Positions 26,401-38,046 of a stretch of 64,000 bases of DNA are shown here, in pieces. Below the pieces are notes generated by a model, which saw only the letters and a list, made by a program, of their open reading frames with translations, was not told the origin of the DNA and did not search any database. The stretch is from Mytilus trossulus. Lineage: Eukaryota > Mollusca > Bivalvia > Mytilida > Mytilidae. The position numbers were made by a program, and so were the translations under genes. The stretch is from positions 13,873,862-13,937,861 of the forward strand of contig NC_086379.1 of NCBI RefSeq assembly GCF_036588685.1, written 5' to 3'. Within the stretch, counting starts at the first letter, position 1; every line of letters starts with the position of its first letter.

Positions 26401-27503
26401 TACTATGAACGTATATATAACTCTATTTGTGGAATGTCAATCTGTGGACTACATTTTACATTTTCTGATGATTTAAATTCAACTTTGAAATATGTTAGAT
26501 TGTTAAGTGAAATTATTTACCATATCCAGCCATAAAAGCAAACGGACGAATCAGCATGTCACCGTCACCTACAATTTTCAAAAAAACTATAACATTTACA
26601 TTCTGCTATTTACATATTCAACCTTATTTCAAATTTTTAAGATGCTGAAAAATATTCCTGTGCAAGAACCTCAAAGTTTGTTGTTACTGTCTCGAAAACA
26701 ATTCACTTTAAATACAGTTAATTAAAGTCATAACCAATGTTCAAGCATACTCCACATGCTTACATATATGTTGTATCAATGATTCGGATATGTGATGTTT
26801 GCCAAAATATATATACCATTTTAAATTTGTTCCACACAACGAGTTGTGAGGAATTTTAAAATATGAGGCGTCCGTTTGTGTCCTTACGTCCATGCATGTC
26901 TGACGGTATAAGCACCCACATACATGTGAACAATGCTTCTCAAAATTGTATGAAATTTATATAATAATATAATATAACAGCAAAGATTTACTAATGTATG
27001 GAAAACAAAGTTTTTGAGCTATCTCATGTTTGGTTGCCCCCTTCAGAGAAGATTGAAACGTTATTTTCTTATGGAAATCAAAATGCAGTTGATTACATTA
27101 AAAATCATACAGGATAATGTGACAATTTTTTAATATATATTTTAGATGTTCTAGGTATTACTATCTAATTGTCTACACACAAAAGTTTCTTACCGCCTGT
27201 TACATAATCTTGTAGAAGATACTCCTGCTTAGCTTTCGCATCACTAAAATATTCATATGTTGTGTGATTTTTGCAGGAGGTAACATTATCCACACGAATA
27301 ACATTTTTTCTGTTTGTATCATCAATTTGAAGTATCTGTCTAGTTGGTTTTATACCAGGGTCAAGGCCAGAAGTAGAGAAACGCCCACCTTCCGGGTTAG
27401 CTCTCAGTAGATCGTATCCTAATCCAAGTAATTTTGAATCGTCCAGAGTATTACAGGAACAAATCGGCAGTAACAGACTCAAGGTTGTGAATATCAAAAA
27501 CAT
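14182..27503 (-). CDS. MACPF-ApeC (apextrin-like) secreted pore-forming protein, copy 2, complete
   Basis: Coding exons, in transcript order, are 27503-27194, 26568-26521, 25733-25534, 23402-23316, 22154-21812, 20255-20082, 17369-17241, 16152-16035 and 14437-14182. They sum to 1665 nt, i.e. 554 residues plus TAA, with matching phases and no internal stop. Residues 1-17 are a hydrophobic signal peptide. The MACPF domain starts near residue 24 (LGLGYDLLRANP) and carries the family signature Y177-x6-W-G-T-H187. Residues about 388-554 form an ApeC domain with WPAGNYC, YIHWDDEN, a CC pair (468-469), PFYLMRY and FCYYEV. MACPF proteins oligomerise into membrane pores. ApeC domains of animal apextrins are linked to microbe binding and innate immunity, so an antimicrobial effector role is inferred. 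The ATG at 27503 is preferred over an in-frame ATG at 27521 because the latter lies upstream of the 3' splice site. Intron 6 uses a GC donor. This is the only copy in the window without a visible break. Confidence 0.9.
16035..16152 (-). CDS. Copy 2 exon 8: ApeC core
   Basis: 118 nt, phase 1 to 2. Encodes FDEGYIHWDDEN and ends with the CC pair (Cys468-Cys469). Acceptor AATTGAAG, donor GTAAAG. Confidence 0.9.
17241..17369 (-). CDS. Copy 2 exon 7: start of ApeC domain
   Basis: 129 nt, phase 1 on both sides. Encodes the ApeC start with Cys401, WPAGNYC (415-421) and CPTG (428-431). Same length as in copy 3. Confidence 0.9.
17598..17700 (+). repeat. GCGTTTCGTCT dispersed repeat
   Basis: AGACGCGCGTTTCGTCTACA followed by AGACTCATCAATGACCCTC, a repeat widespread in mussel sequences. 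Further copies lie at 18598-18700 and, inverted, 28790-28880. Confidence 0.75.
18598..18700 (+). repeat. GCGTTTCGTCT dispersed repeat, copy 2
   Basis: CACTAGACGCGCGTTTCGTC, then AGACTCAATAGTGACGCTCG. Same family as 17598-17700, in the same intron (intron 6 of MACPF-ApeC copy 2). Confidence 0.75.
20082..20255 (-). CDS. Copy 2 exon 6: Trp/Gly/Cys-rich linker module
   Basis: 174 nt, phase 1 on both sides; contains WPTGTFSLYKPVSGCP and QDTED. It lies between the MACPF and ApeC parts. I do not recognise it as a named domain. The 5' splice site after it reads G|GCAAGT, a GC donor, where copy 3 has G|GTAAGC. Confidence 0.87.
21285..21430 (-). repeat. Dispersed mussel repeat A, inverted fragment
   Basis: Contains GTGAGCCAAGGCTTCATGTT and TGTCTCATTGGCACTCACAC, the complement of blocks in 24966-25150. 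Lies in intron 5 of copy 2. Confidence 0.7.
21812..22154 (-). CDS. Copy 2 exon 5: MACPF C-terminal half
   Basis: 343 nt, open throughout, phase 0 to 1. Starts KYANPHIWKVVLVRDDGS and ends IMSTPS before a GTAAAT donor. The matching exon of copy 3 is 6 nt longer and carries a stop. Confidence 0.9.
23316..23402 (-). CDS. Copy 2 exon 4: MACPF signature His onward
   Basis: 87 nt, phase 0 on both sides, 29 codons starting HVIIEVETGSKSVSQYD. The His completes the MACPF signature. Acceptor TATTTCAG, donor GTAATG. Too short to show as a long open frame. Confidence 0.88.
24830..24955 (-). repeat. Dispersed repeat B, inverted copy
   Basis: Complement of 4038-4155 (CAAGTCAGGAATATGACAGT; CCTCTGAGTTCAGTATTTTT). 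Immediately precedes repeat A. Confidence 0.7.
24966..25335 (+). repeat. Dispersed mussel repeat A
   Basis: Starts GATATAGGAAAATGTGGTGT and contains CAACTCTCCATCCAAATAAC and ACTAGTGTAAAACCATTCAA. Its first 250 bp are nearly identical to 60006-60252, its last 165 bp match 40404-40565, and an inverted piece lies at 21285-21430. Confidence 0.85.
25534..25733 (-). CDS. Copy 2 exon 3: central MACPF, signature first half
   Basis: 200 nt, phase 1 to 0. Ends with YNRFLKDWGT, the first ten residues of the MACPF signature; the final His is the first codon of exon 4. The intron thus splits the signature between Thr and His, as in copies 1 and 3. Confidence 0.9.
26521..26568 (-). CDS. Copy 2 exon 2
   Basis: A 48-nt micro-exon encoding GDGDMLIRPFAFMAGY, with phase 1 on both sides. 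It was found by alignment with the same exon in copies 1 and 3. Acceptor ATTGTAG, donor GTAAAT. Confidence 0.88.
27194..27503 (-). CDS. Copy 2 exon 1: signal peptide and MACPF N-terminus
   Basis: Begins 3 nt after a 3' splice site (TTTACTGCAG|ACA-ATG), so the upstream leader exon is non-coding. Encodes residues 1-103: hydrophobic leader, then LGLGYDLLRANP and the DPG motif typical of the MACPF start. Ends in phase 1 at a GTAAGA donor. Confidence 0.9.
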
Positions 27504-28219
27504 TGTCTGCAGTAAATACAAATAAAAACATATTGTAAATGATTAAAATGATATAAATGTTATAAATTATTGTCCTAATTTAGTTGCAAATTTTACAAAA
27601 AAAAATACAATTGATAATTCCACATGTTCCAGTTGATTTAGTATTTATATATAATAATGATATATTTCTATTGAGTTACCAATACTTTTTTATAAATTGT
27701 GTTGTTCATGGGTGTTTTGTGTGGTCTTGTTCAAACTAACAGGTTTTTTTTGTGTGATTTTGTTCAAATTTTAAGTTTTTTTGTGTGGTGTTGATTAAAC
27801 GTTCAGAGTTTTCTGTGATGTGTTTGCCCGACTGAAAGAGAAACGAAAATATCAGAGCGGACATACAAACTCAAAAGTCAGAAATGAACTTACAAGTCTA
27901 AAAAAGAAGAAGACAAACAGACAAACAAAACTCTCCAGAAATTGTGGTTGTACCTCGGTAGGTTATGCAGATTCTTCACAACATGTAGCATCCGTCGTTT
28001 TTTTTTTACAAGATTAAATTATTTTGCTGATTCTAGTGTTTTATTTTTCTATGTGTTTTGGTAATGTAGTTTTGTCTTTTTTCAATATGATATGTCTAAA
28101 AGGTTTTAGTGTTACATCATGAAAATGAGTGAACTTTATTGTTGTTGGAAGAAATTCAGTCAATAAAAGGCTAAATAATTAAAAGATCATTTACAGACAA
28201 AACTTGAAGCTGTACTCAC

Positions 28220-28310
28220 CTTGTCTTTCACGAAGGGCGTCTGAATTAAAGACAATAAACCCAGTATTTAATAAACACAGATAATAAAGAGGATTTTCCA
28301 TACACTATAC
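28220..28310 (-). other. Copy 2 non-coding leader exon (5' end approximate)
   Basis: A strong donor (AAAGACAAG|GTGAGT) at 28220 matches donors at the equivalent place in copies 1 and 3. A short ATG frame exists in this exon, but it joins exon 1 out of frame with the MACPF reading, so the exon is read as 5' UTR. The transcription start is not defined. Confidence 0.55.
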
Positions 28311-28789
28311 CTTCACCTTCAAGTTCAGTAGTGTATGATTATAGATACAGTGTTACCGACTTTTAACGGACTTAAGTATAAAGTTGAATTAGATTTCTAA
28401 AGTATCATAAAATTTGTTTTCCTGGCTTTTTTCCCACAACGATATATGAGTTGTTTCATAACAAAGTATATTCCATGTGTTTATCTTAATAAACAATTAA
28501 TTGCTGATTCTGTATCTCTAATGAGTTTATTTACAAACACTTGCAATTGGTCGATGCCACTGCTGCTGAATTTTTAATTCCCCGAGGGTATCACCAGCCC
28601 AGTAGTCAACTCTTCTGTGTACATAATTATTATTGATATGTTCATAATTATAAATTAACTGTTAACAAAGCTTTAAACAATACTAAGGATTTCCTACCTC
28701 CGAAAAGATTACATTAGGTGTAATCTGCAAAACTACAAGGAATGTTGGAACTCAATGCTCCTCAATTTCGTACTTTATTTGGCCTTTTA

Positions 28790-28880
28790 TTTTGTTTATT
28801 CGAGAGTCACTGATGCGTCTTTTGAAGACGAAACGGGCGTCTGGTGCCAATATAAAATCTAAATCCTAGTATCTCCAATG
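28790..28880 (-). repeat. GCGTTTCGTCT dispersed repeat, inverted copy
   Basis: CGAGAGTCACTGATGCGTCT and GAAGACGAAACGGGCGTCTG are the complement of the family consensus. Confidence 0.7.
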
Positions 28881-31800
28881 CGTTTATTCACAACCACATG
28901 GGTCGATGCCACTGCTGTTGGAGCTGACTAATTTTTTTTCTGATTTCATTTAAGAGTAAACATTTTAAGTTGACGTAATCAATTGGAATTTGAACATCAC
29001 ATAACATTAACTTGAAAATAAACTGTTATTATATTGCAACAATTTTACACAAAGCTGTACAATTCAAATGTTAGTTTGCCCTTGATATTAATATGTTGAA
29101 CATGTTGAAAACAAATCTAGATTTGTTAAAATTACACAGTTGTAATGTACAGCATTACATTTAGTAGCTGATACATGTAAATAAACATGGTTGCCGACAC
29201 TTAAATAAATAATGTTCCTTTTATTATTATGTGATGCATATAAAAAAATGCAATATGGAATAAGTAAATGAAAACTACACTTCATAAATTGCATACGTCT
29301 GAATTGCTTTTCTATATCAACCATCATTTGAAACGCTCAAAACCTATGTTTAAAAATAGTTTTAAAATTATACACAAACTTTAAAAAGAAAAGAAAAAAA
29401 AAACCGAAACTACGTAGGGGCTTGTTTGATTTGCCAATGAAATGTACATAAATTACATGGAAGGTTGATATTCAGCATGTTCAGTTAGGTACTAAGATGT
29501 CGTTAAAAGGTATGACATTGATTTTCTAATCTGCACTTTCCAGTTTAAAATTACATCTGCATTTTGCATATTTGTATGTCAATTGGCTGATACAAACTAC
29601 AATTGATATACTCCAATCATAAAGATTCTAGCCAGATCTTTTTGTGTTCATAATCAAGGATGCGCCTCATGAGAATTATACGTTTTGTTGTGGATCGCAC
29701 TGTCCTATTTTTAATCATGGTGCTTGTCGAAAATTTCAATAATTTCGCCTTAGCTTGCGCTTTTGTGAATTAAGCAATTATATCATTCTAGGGAAACATA
29801 CATGCCATAGATGATACTACTTACATTTTCTATGTTTACCACTTCCCATATCATGATAAAACTATTATTTATTAGTCAAAAGTTGACTTCATTCGCGCCA
29901 TCCTTGTGTACACAAAAGTCCAAAATAAAGCCACAAAGATGTAAATTTTACCTCTCCCTAAGGAGACTAAAAAAGAAACAACACAGAATTGAACGGAATT
30001 GCCGATGCACTCGTTCAAACAAAAGTGTACTACTTAGGGTTCAATAGCAAATACCTGAATGCAAACATATATTTGCAACAAAACGTTACTAAATACAAGT
30101 AATCCAAAGTGCTTGCGGTCTTATATTTACGTTATCTATTTGGCGGTTGTTGATACTGTAGCCGCTTTGGTATATTTACGCTCTTTTTGACTTTGTAGGT
30201 CCCAAAGAAGATCGAATTCTAAGAGCTGTTATTTGGATCAATGGATTGCCAATAGGGTTTCCCCTTTGTCAATTATTTGGATCGCCACCTCTTTCGCCAA
30301 AACAATATATTTTTCCCCACTTTATTATTTTTTTCGCCAAGTAACATAAATATATTTTTCGATTAAAATTTACCTTTTTTTCTATCCCTCCCTTAAATAG
30401 GCTGGGCTTTTTTCCATTGTGTCTATGATTATTCTCTCAAACTCAAAACGTGCCACTATTCTTTTATTATTAAAGAAGATATAAGTCCTGGAATATAACA
30501 AATTAATGGACATGTTTTTATCATATAATACCAATATAGTTCGTAGGGCAAGTTTCTTTAAAAGAAAAATACTGATGTGCCCTTTTGTACTAAGAAATGG
30601 TTTTTACAACAAACCAAAAAAGCTTTTATCACATGAAATTGATCCCTCATTTCATGTGTAATCATTACATTGAAGCGTTACTCTCATTCGAGGGGTTGTT
30701 CCCAACCTTTTTGAGAGATTTCTTTATAACGACAGTTTTCTTTTCTTGACCATCGTAAGTGAAAAAGGTGACACGTAAAAACTATGCTTGAAACACGTGT
30801 GTCTCCAAACGACTTTAAAGTAGTATCAAAGTCAAAGGATAATTAAAGTTTTAATACGGAGATTTTTCTTGCTTTTGAACATTTTTCGTCACAACAGCAT
30901 ATTTCTTTTCTAAACTATCTTTAAAAGGAGAGGAGACGTCAAAAGTCTGCTTCAAACACGTGCATCGCAAAGCTGTAAATAAATTTTGTATGTGACAGTT
31001 AACGGAAACCATTTAACCATATAATTTTTTCAAACAATTCAATCAACATCTTTAATTAATCCTTTGTTGTCGATAGCTATAAAATGCAATCAGCTGCTGA
31101 TTATTGACTGTCTTTCCGAATCTTAATGAATTCCGTGTATTGTCTGATCGGGTAAAGTCCGAGAAACTCGAAACAAAGTAAATAAACAAGATGGAGGAAA
31201 ATAAATCGTTGTATATATTTCTTTCGCCAAATTCTTTCGCAAATGACAAAATTTTATCGCCACAATTATTATTTTTTCGCTAATTACGAAAATGGAGACC
31301 GTCAGTGGAAACCTTGATTGCAAAAATAGTTAAATTCATCAAGCGTTTCAAAATTGCATTACTCTTTTGCTAATGAACGAGTGAATATAATCTAGACACT
31401 TAAAGTTAAAACGAACACTGTCTAGTTGTGTGAATTTGATGTAAAAAAAAATGACCAAATATACATGTAACATGTAGGCCTAAAATTGCAACATTTCACA
31501 TACTTTTAAAACAATAACAGTTATAAGGTAAGGCTATACACAAAAATATCTTTTACAAGTTTTTAAATATATATCTTTCTAAATTTCAAGATCTACAACT
31601 GCAGGTTATTTTGATAGTTTGCAGTTTTGCACTAGGTTTGAAGCCTAATACAATCATGTAGACCAAAGTTTAAGATATAAATACTGGTGCCTGATAGATT
31701 ATTGTTTCATAAACATCCCAAGGTCGTTATTCGGTGTCAGAAAGAAACAAAACTCACGAATACGGTGCACATGTATGTTGAACCTAGATAACAGATCAGG

Positions 31801-32092
31801 TTTCACTAGGTACATGTAGCTATATATACATTGTAGTGAGGTTTGTTTTGAATGCCAAATAATATAGAAACAGTCTTACCGACTTTACGCAAAGAACACT
31901 GAGGAAAAAAAGTGCTGTTGGTTTTTTTTTTGTAAAATACATCTGTAAATATGAAAAAAATGTCATTTTATATAAATATTAAAAGTCTAACAGGAACCAC
32001 CCTCTACTCTCGAAATTGCTGGTGTTGATGAGTATGGTTAAGAACAAAGCAAGCGAGGAATTGCACAATCGTTGGCTATAGATGATACATAT

Positions 32093-32220
32093 AGAATAAT
32101 AGGTAGTTGAGTTTTTGATACTGACTATATCATGTGGAATATCTAAACGAGCCCGTTAGGGCGAGTTCAGATATTCAACATGATATAGTCAGTATCAAAA
32201 ACGAAACTACCTATTATTCT
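32093..32220. mobile_element. Fold-back element 1 (56-bp arms, 16-bp loop)
   Basis: Arms at 32093-32148 and 32165-32220 are near-perfect inverted copies (GATACTGACTATATCATGTG and complement). The loop is GAGCCCGTTAGGGCGA. It resembles a MITE-like fold-back. Confidence 0.8.
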
Positions 32221-32800
32221 GTTTATCGGTTATTATGACGTCACGCAATGTTATGACGTCATGCAATGTATTGCCTTATATTTTCAGTGATACAGCCAGT
32301 ACGTTGATACTCAAAAATATTAGGCAGTAAGATCAAAAGAAAAATATTCGAATTACCGATAAAACAGCATCATTGACCGATGAGGTTAATTACTCTAAAC
32401 AAAAATGTTGATCAGAACTATCACGACGATTGGATGTTCGATAAGCTTCAATTATGTGATCATAATTAGAGTTATGATGTTGAACAAATAGCGATTTTAT
32501 CCAGACTTTTGTCAAGTTTATTATAGTGTTCCCAATGTAAATAAAAGCAACTGAACAACATATTCTGTTCTAGACAAAGTACTATTGTTTTTTTGTCTAA
32601 ACAAAAAAGTCGCCGATATTACTTTTATAGGATATCCTCAAATTATAGATGCTAAACCGGTGATATGGCCACAGTGTATACTGCAATGACGAAATGTCTA
32701 GACTTGTATAATGACTCTGGACAGGAGTACTCTATTTTAATATACGACCATCTATTCTACAGTAAGTTTAATGGTCTAGGAATGTATTCATGTAATCATA

Positions 32801-32930
32801 AGGACGCCTCCAGATGCGGGAATTTCTCGCTACATTGAAGACCTGTTTGTGACCTTCTGCTGTTATCTTTTCTATGGTCGGGTTGTTGTTTCTTTGATAC
32901 ATACCTCATTTCTATTCTCACCTTTAAGAT
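32801..32930 (+). repeat. GGACGCCTCC dispersed repeat
   Basis: GCGGGAATTTCTCGCTACAT and GGTCGGGTTGTTGTTTCTTT recur at 49271-49400 and belong to a common mussel repeat. Confidence 0.75.
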
Positions 32931-34717
32931 GTACATTTTTAATCGCCATATTCTCCGGCTTGGTATTTTCCACAGCTTGTCGTGTTTCTTAGCCTCTATC
33001 GGGTAACCTGTGGTCGATGGCGGTCTTATTGATTTGTTGATGGATTCCGGTGTGTATGATGAAAATACAGCTGAACTTATGTTGAATGGTAAAGATATAA
33101 AACAGGGTCAGAGGGTCTACACTTGATTTTAAAGCCCCACAAGTTCTTTAAATATCGGATTCATACACTGGTGTAGAACCATTCACCACTTTGGGTTCAT
33201 TTATTATAGTTTTTATGCTAGCCTTTTGAAAACTTACATCTTTTTAAAATGACCCTCCTTCAAAAAGGCCTCATCTCTGGCGAAGTTGTATTATAACGTA
33301 ATCGTATTTGAGCTGTTGAAACTCATACGATGGGGGACAAATTTGTTTGAGTATGGACTCAAGTATCAGCAGTAAGCATATCACACAATGATTTATAAGC
33401 TTTAAACTAAAAATATAAACACTTATCGTGATTTGGAAACAAAGAAAGGTTAAAGGGGTGGTCATGAATAGTTCCGGCATCTATGTATAAAATATTCAAG
33501 AGGAAAAGTGATATCGGGAAATTACCATATATGACATAGAAATATAAAATCAACGCATTTTGACGGCTGAAATAGAATGAGTGCAATATATTAAAAAAGG
33601 AATACCGATGTCTCAATTCTTTTGAAACTTCCGAATGTAGTTATTACAATTATTTGCATAATTACCGATCCACATATACAAACACATTTCATAAATGACA
33701 ATACTTTTACATTTTTAAGACTGATTAAAGGAAAGAATTTAAAACCGATATAACGGTATTATATTAGAAATGAAATTCAGAGTCACCAGGTATACATCTA
33801 TACAACAGCAACAGCTATACATATATAATCAAAAACCAAAAGAAATAAAATTTAATATGGCTTAATTTTGTAATGATATGTTCCAAGATAACTGTCATCA
33901 GGCTTCGGATGTGGGATACTAACCCACGTTCAACATATTTAAATAAACTTTAAGCAGTAGAAGTTAATGTTGAATATGTATTCGCTGACCATGTATGGGT
34001 TAACTTAAACTTGAAAGACAATAAAATTATTAAATGAAGTGAGCATTTTTAATTTGGGCAACTAGCGGCTAAACATTTGAGATAACAAAAATATTCAACA
34101 TTCGTTGATCTGTTATAATTTAATGATGGCAACAGAGTATCTATTTCTAAATAGTATAATTAACTTAGTTCTAGTGATCATGCCACATTGCATTTTTATA
34201 TTGATTAATTGATAAAAAGATGAAGATTTATTCAGTAATCATAATTTTTACTATTTACCAGAACGACACCAATGATAAAGTAAGACAGAAGTTGCTTTTT
34301 AGCTTAAGATTTCGTACTCATCCTTACGACACGTATGCTAAATGCATATATTCATGAATACGCGTACAGTTCCTGATATCGTGAAAAACGACTATTCCCA
34401 ATTATGTGTAATAAACTAATTATTAGATTTCAACTTGTCGATTCTAACCGTCTGGAATATAACAAAAATAGTATGTGAAAGATTGAACGAACAAACTACG
34501 GCAATCCTTTACAATTTTGATCTTACAGGTTAAAAACGACTTATCACATCACCTGAACACTTAATGTTGATTTCTAGCAAACCCGTGTTTAGTCTTTATT
34601 CTAGATGATACGCATATATCATGGAAACAGAAAATATCGTTTTGCTATTTTCGTGTGTTCCGTAAACCTTAATGGGCAAGCAAGCAAAAAACCATTTGGA
34701 ATAGACAACATTGGTAA

Positions 34718-34723
34718 TTTATT
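34718..34723 (-). promoter_or_regulatory. Polyadenylation signal AATAAA of copy 3
   Basis: AATAAA on the minus strand, about 40 nt after the copy 3 stop codon. Position and sequence fit a poly(A) signal. Confidence 0.5.
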
Positions 34724-34761
34724 CGTACACTGTAACTGTTTGTCATTGGAGTCATAGAGGT

Positions 34762-35017
34762 TCAGCCAAAGGCATATAAACCTTGACTATCAACCTCGTA
34801 GTAACAAAAATGTAAAGTGTGATCTTTGTTACAGTTAGTGTCATATGGATGGTCTCCATGGCAACTGTCCTTGTTGCTATCCTTTTCGTCATTAAAATGA
34901 AAATATTCTTCATGAACTATCATGCCATAGACTTGTTGACATCCGCTGGTGTACCTCATTAAATAAAATGGTTTGTCTATAGGTAGAAATATCTTGTTGA
35001 CAGTATGTCCATCACTT
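34762..35017 (-). pseudogene. Copy 3 exon 9: ApeC C-terminus and stop
   Basis: 256 nt, same length as copy 2. PFYLMRYTSGCQ and FCYYEV are intact, ending at TGA (34762-34764). Confidence 0.84.
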
Positions 35018-36843
35018 CTGTAAATGATATGAAATCAACACAATTTAATATTTATCTTCGTATTTATTTATATTTTTGTTAGAAACTAGACAATTGATAT
35101 TTGCGACATCATAATCAGCGGAAGTACACAGCGAGAGTTACCCATTAATACACCCTTTAAATTTTGCAAATGCTAATGAGACAACTATCATTAAAAAACC
35201 AAATGACATAGGTAAGGTGAGCGTTTTCCCTATAGTGTCCGAACTTCCATTTATAAGTTTGTCTCTAGTTCCTTAATGGTTTCCAATTTAATAAAACAAT
35301 CAAGCCAATAGAATCTTTAAAAAACAAACCAGAACATATTGATAGCAGTTGTTTAAGACTTTAAGTAATTATTTACACATGCTGTGATCTAAAAGCTTTA
35401 GTTTAACTGTCCCTTTTGTATCTTTTGTCCCTCTTTTAAATCGCGAAGCAAAGTAATAAGTCACATCAAAGTACTGAGGTACTGAACAACGGGTGACCAC
35501 AAGTTATGTTGAATGATGAATAAATGACAGGCGATTATAGGATACTTGCATGACATATATGTACCTCGTACAATTATTTCATACACATGCAATAAATGCA
35601 AACACAATTTTTCGGAACGTTTACAAAATAACTAATATTTTTTTACTTATATAATTATATATATATATTCCTCACAACTAAACATTTTTTAATTATTTTA
35701 ATTTTTTTCTTAAAAATATTTTCATGAGCATTTATTTAAAACTAAATTGAAAACAACAGATAGGAATGTTGTATTGAATTCAACAATATCCACGTATTTA
35801 TACGAAATACGTTTGGTTATCAGTCAAAAGCGTTAGGGACGTGTGCAGAAATTTCTTCGGCAACATAACATCATTTTGACCTCTCAAGGTGACATCCAAT
35901 GTAACAATGTGAAAACGTTAAAAAATAAATACACCTCACAAAACATCCTGCTAATTGACACCCATTTACAGTTACAAACAAATTAAAACAATTTAGAATA
36001 TAAAGAAATACATATTATTTCATATTCTAATATGACGTGCTTCTTTCGCTTTGTAAACAACACTGTGTGAAAATTCTCGATATATCTATACTTAGCGCAG
36101 ACTCAGAGATATACATAATAATGGATGTTACAATATACCTCCCACGTAAATCCACATGTATTTGAACCTACATTGCAAACGTTTTGCCAAATTTATTATA
36201 TTAATAATTTTAATTAAACAAAAAACATTACAGAACTTTTATTCTTATTCAGATGCATAATAAAAAGAATTAATGTATTGCAACTAGTTTTGTTTATTTC
36301 CTAAATATAGTAACACTGTATATTTTGTGCAATGTCAATTTCATCATGGAACACTTTCTCTACAATGAGGGGTTCATTAAGGGATGCAAATAAGCTTGAT
36401 ATTTATGTTACGATTTAAAAAAATATCAATATACTAATTTAAGTTGCAGTATAAAAACAATATTTAGTCAATATCACAAGAATAAAAACTTTTTTGTAAC
36501 CAACGAAGTTCGTATAATATTGTATTAAAATGGAATTCTGAGGTTTTCTATTCTATTGCCTTTGATTCAGCGAGTCAACATGGCAGCTCCTTCTTTACGA
36601 AATGTCAATTTTGGATTTGACGGTAGCTTACGAGAAAACATGTAAATTAATAATCGGAAATATTGGGATTGAGAATTAAACATATTTTTTCTAGCGGTTA
36701 TTAACGAGATAATTAATGCAAGTTATAGCTGTATGAGAATATTTGAGCTTTATCCAACAAGGAGTAAACAAGAATAGCTCCACACACGGCATACCAACCC
36801 TCGCTTCAGTATTTAAATTAACTTATTTGTCCTATTAGAATCG

Positions 36844-37005
36844 AAATAATTCATGGAAGCCATAGATTTGTTGTAAATTTACACATGGCCTGGGCCGTGA
36901 TATTCGTTAATTTTATCCCTCGCTAACGCTCAGGATAAAATTCGAATATCACGGCCCAGGCCATGTGTAAATTTCCAACAAATCTATGGCTTCCATGAAT
37001 TATTT
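36844..37005. mobile_element. Fold-back element 2 (about 73-bp arms)
   Basis: Arms 36844-36918 and 36933-37005 pair almost perfectly (CATGGAAGCCATAGATTTGT; ACACATGGCCTGGGCCGTGA). The loop contains CGCTAACGCT, similar to the loop of the fold-back at 32.1 kb. It lies about 75 bp from copy 3 exon 8, within intron 8. Confidence 0.85.
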
Positions 37006-37080
37006 CTTAAACAAACAATTGTATACTTTTTTGCATGTTTTAAATAATCTTTTAATAATCTAACTCTTGTAATCTTTTAC

Positions 37081-37198
37081 CTGCAGCAAAAATAGATATC
37101 TGTGTCAGAACTATATGTTCCGTATGGTAAGATACCATTTACTGCGTTACCGTTACCGGAATTCTCATCATCCCAGTGAATGTAGCCTTCATCAAAAC
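37081..37198 (-). pseudogene. Copy 3 exon 8: ApeC core
   Basis: 118 nt, FDEGYIHWDDENSGNG to the CC pair. Donor GTAAAAG, acceptor CTATTAAAG. Confidence 0.84.
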
Positions 37199-37494
37199 CT
37201 TTAATAGAAATAATAATATTGTATCATTAATTATTTTTTAATAATACAATTTAAATCACGAACTTAGTTACAATGTATCAGTCTGACAATCTCAGTATCT
37301 ACCAGAGATTAAGCACACAGACATTAAAAAAAATGTTTTTCACTATGCTATCATTGGATATATAGAGACCATCAAATGTTCCTTGATAACATTTCTAATT
37401 CCCTTCGTTAGTCAGATGACTCAGTGAATGTTTTGGTATGAAAAAAGAGGATTAATTTTACAACATATAATGCCCATAAATAGCAGAATTTAAA

Positions 37495-38046
37495 GGAGAA
37501 GGTCCATTAAGACACCTTTTTGGCCCCAAAATATAGCAGTTAAACAAAGTTGTGAAAATGTAAACGTTTAGTTATTTTTGAGACATAAATATGGGCTGTT
37601 TTTGACAATACATGGTACATATATCGGGTACTAGCACCATAAAGTCAAGCTAAATCACTGAAATCTTCACATTTCTAGCATTTTAGTATAGTTTTAGACG
37701 GTTTTCATGTAAAACGAAAGTGGTCGCATTCGTGTTTATCCTTACTTTTAAAATGTAAGTTGTGTTTGATGATAATACATAACATATAAAAAGGTTGAGG
37801 ATGAACACGGATGCGGCCTCTCTCATTTTTGGCCAAAACCCTCTGAAAAGTGACATTTTTCGGTATATTTGGTAGATTTTTCATATTTGATCGGATCGTT
37901 TTTAATGACAAAATCAGTTGAAATCTTTCACATAAACTAATACATTCAAATAAAATAGACACTTAAGTGTTTAAAAAGTTGTCAAAATCTTTCGTAAGAT
38001 GAACCTGAAATTTGAGGCCAAAATCGGTCCTTACCGGACCTACTCC
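37495..38046. mobile_element. TIR element of about 550 bp (MITE-like)
   Basis: Ends GGAGAAGGTCC... and ...GGACCTACTCC are inverted repeats, extended by TTTTGGCC about 15-20 bp inside each end. The interior has an inverted pair around GGATGAACACGGATGCGGCC. Partial relatives lie at 46175-46535 and 52968-53107. Confidence 0.75.

Larger units (their letters stand above)
28311..34700. other. Intergenic DNA between copies 3 and 2
   Basis: Holds dispersed repeats and the 32.1-kb fold-back. Only short non-conserved open frames; nothing recognisable as a gene. Confidence 0.5.

Noticed and set aside
30254..31318. Possible TIR element with GGTTTCC ends and repeated TTTCGCCA motifs
   Set aside because: The terminal match is only 7 bp, no target duplication is clear, and the TTTCGCCA motifs are all in one orientation.
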